From Gloeophyllum trabeum ATCC 11539 (taxonomy: Eukaryota > Basidiomycota > Agaricomycetes > Gloeophyllales > Gloeophyllaceae), in contig NW_006920418.1 of the NCBI RefSeq assembly GCF_000344685.1, forward strand, positions 1,399,177-1,463,176: DNA of 64,000 nt. Reading direction: 5' to 3'. Positions 1 through 11,699 of the stretch are shown here, one piece after another. The stretch's first letter is position 1, and the number at the start of each line of letters is the position of its first letter. A model generated the notes under the pieces. The model was not told where the DNA came from and did no database searches. It worked only from the letters and a program-made list of their open reading frames with translations. The position numbers and the translations under genes are program-made.

Positions 1-2292
1 CGACCCTTTGATGAATTGATGAGTGTCAATGGGTCAATTTGGGGGAGACGCAATCCTGGGTCGCGCGGCGAGTTATTTGGCTTTGTTTGTTCCCTAATAG
101 TGAGTGTCACGGAAATGAGAACACGTAGATCACTTCACACTGCGAGAATCAGGCTAAGATATAGCTGAGAGAAATGCTCAGAAGGGTGATTAAAATGTAT
201 CGGAAATGTTGGATTTCCGGTACTTTGCCTCTTTCCCTCCATATAGGGTGAAAAAGATATCTGTTTGACTAGTGTTTGAAGATACGATGCATTTTCGAAG
301 AATCCGAGTTTTCCGATACATCCAGATATGTCTTCAGAACATTTGGTACTAATGTCGCAAGAGCCAAAAATGACTCTAGGAAGCTGCATGCGCGTGGCGC
401 ATTTGAGTCACAACGCGCCTGAAATCAGCGCGTCTGGCTGTGTGACGTGTGTGACAACCGCGTTCTGGTGTCACACTGGAGGTCGCCTTTCCGCTGCACA
501 GCTTCTCTCAGACTTCATATATAGCATTCTTGATATGGTTCCCTTCCCTTGCAGATATTTGGGTGTACTGAAGCATAATATCTCTGCCTACAGCCATAAC
601 AAGAAGTGTACCATCCCGAGTCATACATGCTAATTGGTTAAGTCTGCCTCAAGTCAGCTGAATAAAATAATTATACACCTTTCATGATGTATATGGGATC
701 TCACAAGGTAATCTGTTGAGCATTGCAAGCACAATCAATGGGTGGTTGAGCATGGGAATTGAGGGAATAGGAAAGCTATGATGTACATCCTTATGTATAA
801 GGGAAAAGATGCCATTACACATCCTCTGTATCCCAAAAAACCATTATATCATCCTACAAGAAATTCTAATCACTCTCCGATGTCATTACACGGCGAGTTG
901 GGTCAAGGCGCACTTGTGCCTGTCTTCAGCCACAATCTGCTTACTAAGCGACTCGCGCCGTTGGCAGGCGTTGCGTCTCCCCAGTCAATTGGGGTCTGAC
1001 ACGGTCGGACCTATCGTCAAGGTGTCAATGCGTGACTTTGAGCTCACGTGCGTGGTGGCGCGTTGCACTGAATCTCTGATGTCTGTACTTCAATAATATA
1101 CTGTATATTGGCACAACCAAAAATACTGTAGACACAATCTGACTTGTATTGCGCAACCACATCCACCCTCTAGACGGCATGCAACCCCCGAAAGTCTGGG
1201 AGCATTTCTACTGCGGTATACGGAAGTACACGGAAGCTTTGCCGCTTCCGGCAGAGGCTGCACAATCGGGCGTGGACGATCAGATTTCGGTCGGCATCGA
1301 CGATGCGTCCTGTTCGTTCACCGCAGTTGCTAGTGAACTACTGGAGCAACTCGCTGCTGATGAAGCCACCACTCTGTCAGAGTCTCAAGTGCCCGACTCT
1401 GCTAGTCCTGCTGCGCCAGTGGATCACTCCGGGTACGAGGCCTCACTGCATACCTCCTGAAGAATATCTTTCTGTATCCATTACCGGGGACTACATCTCC
1501 CTCACTGAGTGCTCTTACTATGTACTGGCCTTGAGGTGAAGAGAATCTCGCCACAGAGATGGCTTTTCATGATTCTATGAGCTCACCCCGGGATTGAACT
1601 CTGTCAATGCTCTACCTTTGACAAGATGTACCCTTATTCCTTAATCCTTTTTTCTTACTCTATAGCACATTCCTATCTTCCCTCTTACTAGTAGGTCTCA
1701 TAATAGCGGGCGCAAATCTGAGTAGTCTACATACAGCGTATAGATGACTAGCAATAGCTCAGCTACACTTCTGGCCCCGGCCGCAGTTCACGTAGCCGGA
1801 TTGACCAAGTCACGCATTGACTCCGGACCCCGGTCAAGGTCAATGGGGGTCGCATGGCGTCAGACCTCTTGACTCGGGGTCTGACGCGCGTCAATGCCAA
1901 CACTGGACCTATGAAGGATCAAAGGTCTGGACGGAGGCACCATGGCTGCTTGCAGGCTTGCACTGTTACCGCCTAACTTTCTAACGCAAACAATGCAAAG
2001 GATCGAAACAATGGATCATGGATCGGATCGAGCGACGTCCATCTCGAAGGGTGACTCGAATTCTCATACTACTCAGAAAATACAAAACCGGGTATATATT
2101 GTTCGTACAATATGCCTGCTCAAGCTGATGGTAACCTAACAGCGTCCCAACACTTCGAATAAGTACTCCAGATATAAGAGCGCTGCACCGGTATCTACGC
2201 TAGCGACGCGGAGGTCCACAGGGACCCCCGTACTGCTTCTTCTACGTCGTATTGAGACTCCTCATCACTCCTCCGCTTCGGTGGCTGACTTG
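1..2292. other. gene-poor left flank, repeat-like
   Basis: I could not assemble a conserved protein here on either strand; the open frames are short and unrelated to any family I know. Near 20-45, 1003-1035 and 1795-1895 the sequence keeps returning to variants of GTCAATG and GGTCA/TGACC (for example the run of GACC, GGTCAAGG and GTCAATG around 1825-1895), which looks like decayed repeat DNA. A degenerate tRNA-like stretch may lie on the minus strand near 1590-1650 (see findings). Confidence 0.5.
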
Positions 2293-2612
2293 AAATAAAA
2301 CACTAAATGCAATCCTCCCAACAAAGTTGAGGACGCGCGGCCCGTAAAAGGAAGGTCGAGGCCATCGTGAAGTGACTGCACAGACGGCTGTGCGGCAAGT
2401 CTGCGCAGTGTTCCCACGGTCTCAGGCCATTTGAAGTCAAGTCTCGGCACCAGAACGACGCATATACATACTTACGTAGAGTAGGTAGGGAGGTATACAA
2501 AGTATTTTATGTGATATGTACTGAGAGTTACAATCTCGTTGGGATGAAAAGGGAGGTTGCAGCAGGCGGCGGCTGTGACTCTTGAAACACTGATATCAAA
2601 GGTTTTCTCCTG

Positions 2613-2737
2613 CACTAGAGCATATTCGGTGTGGTAATTACTACCGGTGGAGCTCCCAAGTAAGGGAATTTTGATGGATTTAAGCGACCCCATTGGCCCC
2701 ACGCTGTGGTAATTACCACAGCGAATATGCTCTACTG
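2613..2737. repeat. small inverted repeat with perfect palindrome
   Basis: The arm at 2617-2641 (AGAGCATATTCGGTGTGG and on) is the imperfect reverse complement of 2703-2733. The right arm also contains a perfect 20-bp palindrome, GCTGTGGTAATTACCACAGC, at 2703-2722. Including the outermost bases, the ends read CACTA (2613-2617) and TACTG (2733-2737). This recalls CACTA-type termini, but I see no clear target duplication. It sits inside the 853-bp element and could be a nested MITE or part of that element's own fold. Confidence 0.5.
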
Positions 2738-2885
2738 AGTACAGGCTTGTCAGCATAATATCAGGATGGTGTGGAGTGTATCTTAAGTGATGAAATAAAT
2801 TGAAGCCCCAAGAGTAAGGAGTTTTATTCACAAGTGATGCATACATCTTGACAAAAACCGTCGGAAAAAACAACAATGCCCGAAA

Positions 2886-2970
2886 CAAACGGATTGGGAG
2901 TCGAACCCGCAACCTCGAGGTTCGGGCTTTCCAAGCCCAGCAAGATGCTTACCATCTACACTACAGGAAC
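2886..2970 (-). tRNA. tRNA-Ser(GGA)-like sequence, probably pseudogene
   Basis: Read on the minus strand there is an A box (TAGTGTAGATGG), a 5-bp anticodon stem TGGGC/GCCCG enclosing loop TTGGAAA (anticodon GGA, serine), a hairpin variable arm AACC-TCGA-GGTT as expected for a class II tRNA, and a perfect B box GGTTCGACTCC. The body is 85 nt, fitting tRNA-Ser. The acceptor stem (GTTCCTG against TCCGTTT) hardly pairs and the T stem has mismatches, so it is probably a degenerate copy carried by the transposon around it, not a working tRNA. A SINE head is an alternative. Confidence 0.5.
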
Positions 2971-3163
2971 ATATCAGGAGGCGATATTTAATTTTATATA
3001 TTGCTTGCAGTGTCTACTGTTATCTATATACGGCCAAGCATAGGCTAACCCGCTGAGCCAACCCCGCGCTGCCCTGCGGAGTGACGCTTCGCGCTGCGCG
3101 GGGTCCCGTTACGTAATGCGCGTCCTCAGCTTTGTTGGGAGGATTGCATTTCGTAAATAAAAC

Positions 3164-3732
3164 CACACAATCCAGTTCCTGAACCATAAGCCCCCAGGCC
3201 CTCGCTCCTTCTTATTGTCCAATCTAGTGAGAGCTTCCATGATAATGGCGTCGACTCTCGATTTGCGGAGATTCGTATAGTCATATCGACAATACAAAGG
3301 TGGACTCGGGCGCCGTAAGTGCGAGGAGAGAAAGGATTGCTTATAGCAGCCCTCTCCCATCCCAATTACAGTATATACCCGCGGAATGAATGCCGCAGTC
3401 TACGTATCTTCGGAGGCATACGCAGCTGGAGTTAGGCGATTCCGCAGCTACCAGGCCTCCATGTCCTTCTGCGGTGCCGGCTACATACATATCACTCTCA
3501 GTGCCCCCATCGAACAGGTAGAGACCATTGTACTTGTCATATTGGTCTTACGGTACCCTGCACTATGTACATATAACGGAGGGTCGTGATACTACGAGAG
3601 ACTTGATAGCTCCAGAGCAATCTGGTTCAGGTCGTCGGGACCATGCGGAAAACATCGGTCACCGCCGTGACAACTGTAACGTATCGATTCCGTCGACGCA
3701 ACGTCCCAAACCATCGTCCACCTTCGTAAACC
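3164..3732. other. intergenic, upstream of COX4
   Basis: No supported gene. This stretch carries the COX4 promoter and leader; I see no convincing TATA box. Short open frames overlap on both strands without family resemblance. Confidence 0.4.
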
Positions 3733-4354
3733 ATGTTCAGGACAGCTCTCCGCTCGGTGCGCCCGGCGTCGCGCTCGCTGCAGGTGGCCAGCGCCTCCAA
3801 GACACCTTTCCGCGGCTTGTCCGTCACTGCGCGTCGTCTCTCAGCAGACCACGCTGCCACTCCCGAACTGTACGGCCCTGGTATCAAGCCCGGTGAAGTG
3901 CCCACGGATGAAGCTCAGGCAACCGGTCTCGAGCGTTACCAGCTTTTAGCGGAGATGGAGGGCGTAGAGGCGTTTGACATGGAACCTCTGGACTCTAGCC
4001 GTATTGGCACCCTGGCGGACCCGATCCGCGTTTTCTCTCTGGTGCGATAAAAGGATGGTGGTTTCGCTGGTTGGATGCTCATATTTCCTTCTGTTGCGGT
4101 TCCGTCTACTGGGTGGTTTGTTTGAACAGGATACCGAGCGTATTGTTGGATGCACTGGTTCACCAGCTGACTCGCATGATGTCCTCTGGTTCACCGTTAA
4201 AAAGGACGGAATCGCCCGTTGCGCAGAATGCGGCTCAGGTCAGTCATTCATGGCGCAGGTGTATCTTATTTTGTTGGTCTTACAATGCACTTTAGTCTAT
4301 GCTCTTGATCACCAGGGCGACGCTTCTGCCGCTGCCGCCGACCACCACCATTAA
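3733..4354 (+). CDS. COX4: cytochrome c oxidase subunit Vb type (yeast Cox4)
   Basis: Nuclear-encoded, zinc-binding structural subunit of mitochondrial complex IV. Exons 3733-4041, 4130-4238 and 4296-4354 join in frame to 158 residues. The Arg/Ser-rich, acid-free N-terminus (MFRTALRSVRPASRSLQVAS) is a typical mitochondrial presequence. The mature part has the family core DPIRVFSLDTERIVGCTGSP, then the pair RCAECG, which with the earlier Cys forms the expected zinc site, then VYALDHQGD and a terminal HHH. Both introns are GT-AG; without them the frame closes early. The start is the first ATG giving a targeting signal. The GH79 gene follows about 820 bp downstream on the same strand. Confidence 0.93.
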
Positions 4355-5175
4355 AGAGGGCTCTGATTCGCAGTGTCAAAGGCATGGCGGCAATAGAGAA
4401 GATGGGTTTTGTCAGTGTTTCGCATGCCATCACACGGACATTCGTACAATACTCCCCACCGTCTGTTGCGACTTATATACACTGGCTGGCCCGCAGAATC
4501 CCATTGCACCTAATGGAACGTACCTTGCAAGGAATGCCTGCGTCGCAGTGCGACTTGGTTGTCTCCACGGCTTGCGCAGCGAGTGCAAGGCAAGAGTCAG
4601 GGTGTGGCGTTCTGCCTTTGTGGTTCTGTCGCTCTAGTTATGGCCTTTCATCTACCATACTATATATATGGCGGGATCGGCGCGGTACATCGTCGCCGAA
4701 AGTGCGGGCTTTTGGCTGCCTATGGTCGAGAACGTTGAGATTCCTGTTCTGCGGTTAGTCTCTAAGATGCATGTACGCATATGCAGAGATGTGATGGAAC
4801 GTCGACGCGCATGCACAGTAAACGGACGCGTCGTCGAACGGTCGAACTACCTTCCTGCTCGCGACTATCACGACCCCACACGCTGCCCACACGCATCGAA
4901 TAAGTATAATGCCTGCTGCTCACGAGTCCCTAATTCTAAATATACAAGGAGGGGAATTCAGCTAAAGGCTTGCTAATGCCGATAATAACCTTGCAGTGTG
5001 ACCTCGAGAGCGGTTCTCATCTTCCGCCCGTCGTCCCGACTCAAAGACGTGTTCATCACGGGGGCGATATTGTTTCACAGACGCCATGCATCTGCTTCCA
5101 TGTCGATCCCGGCAGCAGTGGGGTATATAACAAGGAGCGAGGGAACGGCTGAGGACGTCGCCCCGGATGCTGACC
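4355..5175. other. intergenic between COX4 and GH79 gene
   Basis: No supported gene. The right end holds a TATA box for the GH79 gene. Frames of 96-124 residues occur on both strands but overlap one another and show no conserved motif. Confidence 0.4.
5124..5130 (+). promoter_or_regulatory. TATA box of GH79 gene
   Basis: TATATAA lies 46 bp upstream of the chosen ATG at 5176. It is one of only two clear TATA boxes I saw close to a start codon in the window, which fits a regulated secreted enzyme. Confidence 0.5.
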
Positions 5176-7103
5176 ATGGCCTCTCGCTTCTTGACTGCTC
5201 TGCAGATCCTCTGCGTGGTGAGCACGGTGCGCGCGGACTTGGGCGCATACATCCCTCTCCTTGCACCCTATGCAGCGAAAACAGTGTCCCCGACCTTGAT
5301 TTCTCTGTCCATCGAGCAGGATAACTGGATAGAATGGGCAGGGACCGCGGCTCCCAACATGTTCTTCTACAATGCTTTAGACAATCTCAGACAGCTTGCT
5401 GGTGAAGGTCTATGGATCCGTATCGGTGCCGACTCCGAAGACCATACCAATTACAACCCTGATATCCAAGCAAGTGACTTCTCTAGCGCGTCGGAATAAC
5501 CAAAATACTGATATCTGGCCATTCACAGTATGCCGAGGATATCTTTCCTGCGTACACCAACACCACACCTTATCCCGAGGCTACAAATATCACAGTTGGC
5601 TGCGACTATTACAAGCTTATAGCTCATCTGCCAGCTCTCACTCATGTCTGGTGGGGCGTTAACCTCGGCCAATACAACATTACTGCCGCCTATCTAGAGA
5701 GCCAGGCACTCTTGGCTGCGTTTGCCGACCCCGCGGTGGTCGCCCAGGGCACTACACTGGAGTACATCGAAATCGGCAATGAGGCAGACCTATACAGCAA
5801 TAACGGTGCAAGGAACAGCAGCTGGAATCCCATTGAATATACGAGAGAGTGAGTCGCAGATGCTATCTATCATGTGGGAATAGAGGCTAATCTGAAGCTT
5901 AGGTGGATCGAATTTGCGACCAACATCTCCGACTCTTTTGATCTGTACAGTCGCACGTATCCCAAGCTGATCGGCGGCGCATTCGCCAATTCAGCATTCG
6001 GTACTTCTGGATTCTCTCCGCAAGCCATCATAGGCGCAGGGATCCTCAACTCTGCCCCTGGGTCTCTCATTCGCACGTGTGTATCATTCGCCTGTGGCTC
6101 GCAGCAATGGAAGGCTGACTTGCTAGGACATAGTGTGTCACAGCACCACTACAGTGGATCATTCTGCCAGGGAAGCGGTGGCTTGCTCCAGGACCTGATG
6201 GCGAAATCGACAATTCGTACCAATGTCTCTGAGTTTGCGCCAGATATCGCGGTGGTCAGGTCCTACGGACTGGACTACGTCTTCGGTGAAACCAACAGGT
6301 CCGCATGTCTTAAGTTATAGGCACGTCCTTCCTTGCTGACGTTTTATTCCTGATAGTTACGCCTGCCATGGTGCGCCGGGCGTCAGCAATACTGCGGGAG
6401 CAGCAATCTGGACCTTGGACTATTCGTTGTATGCGTCGCAAATTGGCATATCTCGCCTCTTCTTCCACGAAGGAGTCGGCTACAAGTACAATCTGGTAAG
6501 TCGAGTTTTCTTCCCTCCAATAACTGTGTTCATGATATTCCCTCCAGATCCAACCTGTAGCACTGAATCGCTCCATCATCGATGGATCGTCGCTTGCTGC
6601 GCCTATCCCCCCGCATGTTCAGCCCCAGTATTACTCGGCCATCATCGCAGCTGAGGCGATAGGCTCTTCAGGGAGTGCGCAAGTCCTTGAGTTACAGTTC
6701 GATGACCCGTGGACGTCTGGATACGCCTTCTACGAGTGGGGCGTTCTGCGGAGGGCGCTCATCGTCAATTCACAAGCCTATTTGAGCGGGACCACGGCCG
6801 CGAGGAACACCACACACGTCGATATCAATTTCATTGGACACGAGTTTGGAGCTGGACCGACTAGCATGCAGATCAAGCGTCTGAATATCAGGTAGGCTTG
6901 GATATCCGCTCTGGTCTCTCGTCGGAAAGCTAATGGAATTGGGCAGCTATGCTGATGCTACCTCTGGCCTGACTTGGGGTGGGCAAACCTATGAGACAAG
7001 CGATGCCAGAGTTAGTGGACCGCTTGTGATGGAGGCGGTACCGGTCAGCCAAGGGGTTGACGTCCAAGAAACGGAAGTCGTGATGCTTTCGTTTATAGTG
7101 TAG
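5176..7103 (+). CDS. secreted glycoside hydrolase family 79 (beta-glucuronidase type)
   Basis: Probable extracellular retaining glycosidase; GH79 members in basidiomycetes remove (4-O-methyl-)glucuronic acid from proteoglycan or hemicellulose side chains. The N-terminus MASRFLTALQILCVVSTVRA is a signal peptide. The ATG at 5176 is preferred over 5167 because of the better context (gaccATGG) and cleaner signal sequence. In the TIM-barrel part I see WWGVNLGQYN, the acid/base motif YIEIGNEADLY and the nucleophile motif YVFGETNSYAC, then the beta-sandwich C-terminal domain ending VVMLSFIV. At least six exons. Intron 1 (5470-5528) uses a GC donor (CAA|GCAAGT); the nearest GT donor would shift frame. 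Several N-glycosylation sequons (NTT, NIT, NSS, NIS, NVS) support secretion. Substrate is not deducible. Confidence 0.85.
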
Positions 7104-7333
7104 TCACTTTGCACTTCCGGCTGACGCCCGGAAATTATTGTTCTGCGCGGATGTGAACGAATATTATCATGGTCAGGCAGATGGTAGTAGAATCTGTGTA
7201 TTGCAGTGGGTGGCGACACCCGTGTTGTGGGTCCATGTGGGTGTCGCAAACCCGAGATCTGAGATTGAATGAGAGCTCTCCTTCATTCTCCTCTGCCTGT
7301 CAATCTTGCTCGCTTTGATTTACAAACCAAGCA

Positions 7334-8288
7334 ATGGTCCGTCTATGTTTTCCTGGACATTGTACCTGAAACTCAGCCGCTGACAGGCGTCCCGGATAGA
7401 AATCCTGAACGATGGCGGTTTCCGCTCTGACGGACGCCGTCAGTACGAACTGCGAGATATCAATATTGACCTTGGGCAGCAAGGCTCGGCAGATGGGTCG
7501 GCGTCGGTATCGCATGGCCTGACGCAGGTACTGGTCTCGGTGTTTGGGCCACGAGAAGCAAAGATGCGGTCGCAGACAATACATGACCGGGCGAACATCA
7601 ATGTCGAGGTCGCGGTTGCGCCGTTTAGCACGGGTGAGAGGAGAAGAAGAGGTCGTGGTGACAAGTGAGTTTCCGTTTCTTTATCGTGGTATGGAGACAT
7701 TGCATGTGCCAAATTCGTGTATGAATTGGTCTGATTGCTTAAATGTTCGTGCACAGGCGTATACTGGAGTTCGCATCGACGATCAAGTCAACCTTCGAAC
7801 CAGTCATCCAGACAGCTCTGTACCCCCGCTCGCAGATTGACATATTCGTGCAAATCCTCCAACAAGATGGAGGCGTCCTGCAAGCATGTATAAACGCCAC
7901 GACCCTCGCCCTCGCCTCCGCCGGTATACCTCTGCTCGACTTCGTCTGTGCGGTCACGGGCGGGGTACACTCCACATCACCCCTGCTTGACCTCACAACG
8001 TTGGAAGAGAACGACGTCCCGCATGTTACGGTTGCGGTGATGCCCAGGACGGGGAAGGTGACGCTGGTGACGATGGAGACGCGGTTGCACGTAGACCGAT
8101 TTGAGGATATTTTCCGGGTAGGCTGCGAAGCTGGGAAAGTTATCCACAAGGAGATGAGGGCGGCCGTCAAGGAGAGGACAAGGTCGTTAGTAGCTGCTAT
8201 GGGAGCTGCACCTAGGGTCGGGAGTGGTGGTGGGCCTGATGTAGGCGACAGAGATGTTGTAATGGAGGAGAGAATGGAAGATTACTGA
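7334..8288 (+). CDS. RRP41: exosome subunit RRP41 (RNase PH-like)
   Basis: Catalytically inactive ring subunit of the nuclear and cytoplasmic RNA exosome (3' to 5' processing of rRNA, snoRNA and mRNA). Exons: the ATG alone (7334-7336), 7387-7664 and 7757-8288; total 813 nt, 270 residues. The product starts M-ASRIEILNDGGFRSDGRRQYE, the family signature, continues with ANINVEVAVAPFSTGERRRRGRGDKRILEFA, and keeps the RNase PH core with LQQDGGVLQACINATTLALASAGIPL. There is no in-frame ATG in exon 2 before the conserved start, so the 3-nt coding exon is inferred from splice sites gtccgt and tgacag. It converges with TRM8, with 103 bp between the stops. Confidence 0.88.
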
Positions 8289-8391
8289 AGACGTTGCTCG
8301 TTATGTGGACAAGAATTGGCACATTTGTGTATTGAGATTCAAATGTATCGCTACAGCACAGGTAATACACAATCTTTGGCCTCCATAGACC

Positions 8392-9530
<1,139 letters not shown>

Positions 9531-11439
9531 ATGTTCCGTACTGCCGTCAAACAGGTGAGTTTCTCGTTATAAAGGCCATACTGACGTGGCTTATTCTTGT
9601 CTCCATTGCAGTCGCGCGTGACGCGGTCCGCGTTTTCCTCGGCTCACTTTTCCTCGACCGCATCGAAGAACTCTGCACTCAAGGAGAGGCTTTCCCAGCT
9701 GATCCCTGCCGAAATTGAGAGCGTACGTCGTCGTTCTTTCCATCTTCCCGCAGCTATATTTATGCCGAACCATCGTCGATCAGGTCAAGGCAATCCGTGC
9801 GGAACATGGCAAGAAGTCATTTGGGCCTGTGCTTGTGGATCAGCTCTACGGGTTGGTTTTTATATCTATACGCCTCGCGTCTAGACTGACGAAATATCTG
9901 CGATCGATTGCAGAGGTATGCGAGGCCTCCCGGCCCTGATCTGGGATGGCTCGGTCCTCGACCCAGGTCCGTTCTAGCCACGTGCCTCATTTCATCTATT
10001 TGGTCTAACCCTTGCATCCTTGGCTGCAGAGGAGGGTATCCGCTTCCGCGGTAAGACCATCCCCGAGTGCCAGGCGGAGCTCCCCAAGGCCCCCGGTGGG
10101 TCAGAACCCCTCCCCGAAGCCCTCTTCTGGCTTCTCGTTACGGGAGAGGTTCCCACTGCCGAGCAGGTCAAGGAGCTCTCCAAGGACTGGGCGGCGCGTG
10201 CGGCCATCCCGTCCTTCGTCGAGGAGCTCATCGACAGATGCCCTCCCACTCTTCACCCGATGAGCCAATTCAGTTTGGCTGTCACGGCCGTGAGTACTTT
10301 GCCTTCGGGCTGGTTGAAACTGTGTCGCTAATGGCTGCTTCGTAGTTGAACCACGACTCCGCCTTTGCTAAGGCGTATGCCAATGGTATCTCCAAAAAGG
10401 AGTACTGGGGACCCGTCTTCGAGGACTGCATGGACTTGTATGCAAAGCCCCGCCTACCATTATATTGTTATTGACGAGTTTCATGTTCATAGGATTGCCA
10501 AGCTGCCCACGATTGCTGGCCGTATTTACCAGAACGTCTACGGACAGGGCAAGCTTCCTGCCATTGATCCTAGCAAGGACTATGCTCACAACTTGTCGAC
10601 CCTCCTTGGCTTCGGCGACAACCACGCCTTCGTCGAACTGATGAGGCTGTACATCGTCATCCACAGGTAAGGTCAACTCATTTATGACGGGTTCATTTGC
10701 GCTCAATATTATGCAGTGACCACGAGGGTGGTAACGTCTCGGCTCACACCGGCAAGCTTGTGGGCTCCGCACTGTCAGACCCCTTCCTCTCCTTCGCCGC
10801 TGCCCTCAATGGTCTTGCTGGCCCCCTTCACGGTCTTGCTAACCAGGAAGTCTTGGTCTGGCTGACCAAGATGCAACAGAAGATTGGCAAGGACGCCAGT
10901 GATGAGGCCGTCAAGCAATATGTATGGGACACGCTCAAATCTGGCCAGGTTGTTCCTGGTTACGGCCACGCCGTCCTCAGGAAGACCGACCCGAGGTACA
11001 CGGCTCAGCGGGAGTTTGCTCTGAAGCATCTCCCTGACGACCCGATGTTCAAGCTTGTTGGACAGATCTACAACATCGTCCCTGGTGTCTTGTTGGAGGT
11101 ACGTGACCAATAACGTAGGTTGTCCTTTTACGGGTCTCTTATCATTCACGTGCACAGGCTGGCAAGGCCAAGAACCCCTGGCCTAATGTTGATGCTCACT
11201 CCGGTGTGCTCTTGACCTACTATGGTCTGAACCAGATGCAGTTCTACACTGTCCTCTTCGGCATCTCGCGTGCGTTTGGTGTTGCTGCTCAGCTCATCTG
11301 GGACCGTGCTCTCGGTGCTCGTACGTATTCCCGCCTTCTCTGCATTGGTCATGTCTGACAGACGTTCATGCTAGCCCTGGAGCGTCCCAAGTCGTACTCG
11401 AGCGCTGCTATCAAGAAGATCTTCGCTGACAAAAACTAA
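9531..11439 (+). CDS. CIT1: mitochondrial citrate synthase
   Basis: Condenses acetyl-CoA and oxaloacetate, first step of the TCA cycle. Ten exons (9531-9554, 9612-9722, 9784-9851, 9914-9966, 10030-10289, 10346-10437, 10493-10666, 10717-11098, 11158-11320, 11375-11439) sum to 1392 nt, 463 residues. The N-terminus [20 protein letters not shown] is a mitochondrial presequence. The catalytic set is present: [12 protein letters not shown], the second His in [14 protein letters not shown], and the Asp in WPNVDAHSG. The C-terminus FADKN lacks a peroxisomal SKL signal, so this is the mitochondrial form. All ten exons agree with family sequence and no disruption is seen. Confidence 0.97.
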
Positions 11440-11699
11440 GGTGGTCGATCCTTCGACTGGGGAGGGATTGAGATTTCTTTTGTGCTATCTGAATAGCTTT
11501 CTAGTTCATACTTGAGTAACACATTAATGGATATATTCTTGATGCAAGTCAGTACGTGTACACATGTTTGCTATGGAATTATTGCTGTCACTGCAACAAC
11601 TTGGAACGTACCTTGTTTACTAGTGGCACCGCATTGGCCTTGTTCGTGAGGCGACTGCAATTACGTAATGGCAGCACTTACCACAGCCGCCACACCTCC

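Larger units (their letters stand above)
2293..3163. mobile_element. non-autonomous TIR transposon with 9-bp target duplication
   Basis: The element body is 2302-3154 (853 bp). Its ends are inverted repeats of about 37 bp (2302-2338 and 3118-3154) with two mismatches, starting ACTAAATGCAATCC on the left and ending GGATTGCATTTCGT on the right. It is bounded on both sides by the same 9-mer, AAATAAAAC (2293-2301 and 3155-3163), which I read as a target-site duplication. Nine-bp duplications are typical of Mutator-like elements (family knowledge); the superfamily call is inference. No transposase frame is visible inside. It contains a smaller inverted repeat (2617-2733) and a tRNA-like sequence (2886-2970). 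Confidence 0.75.
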
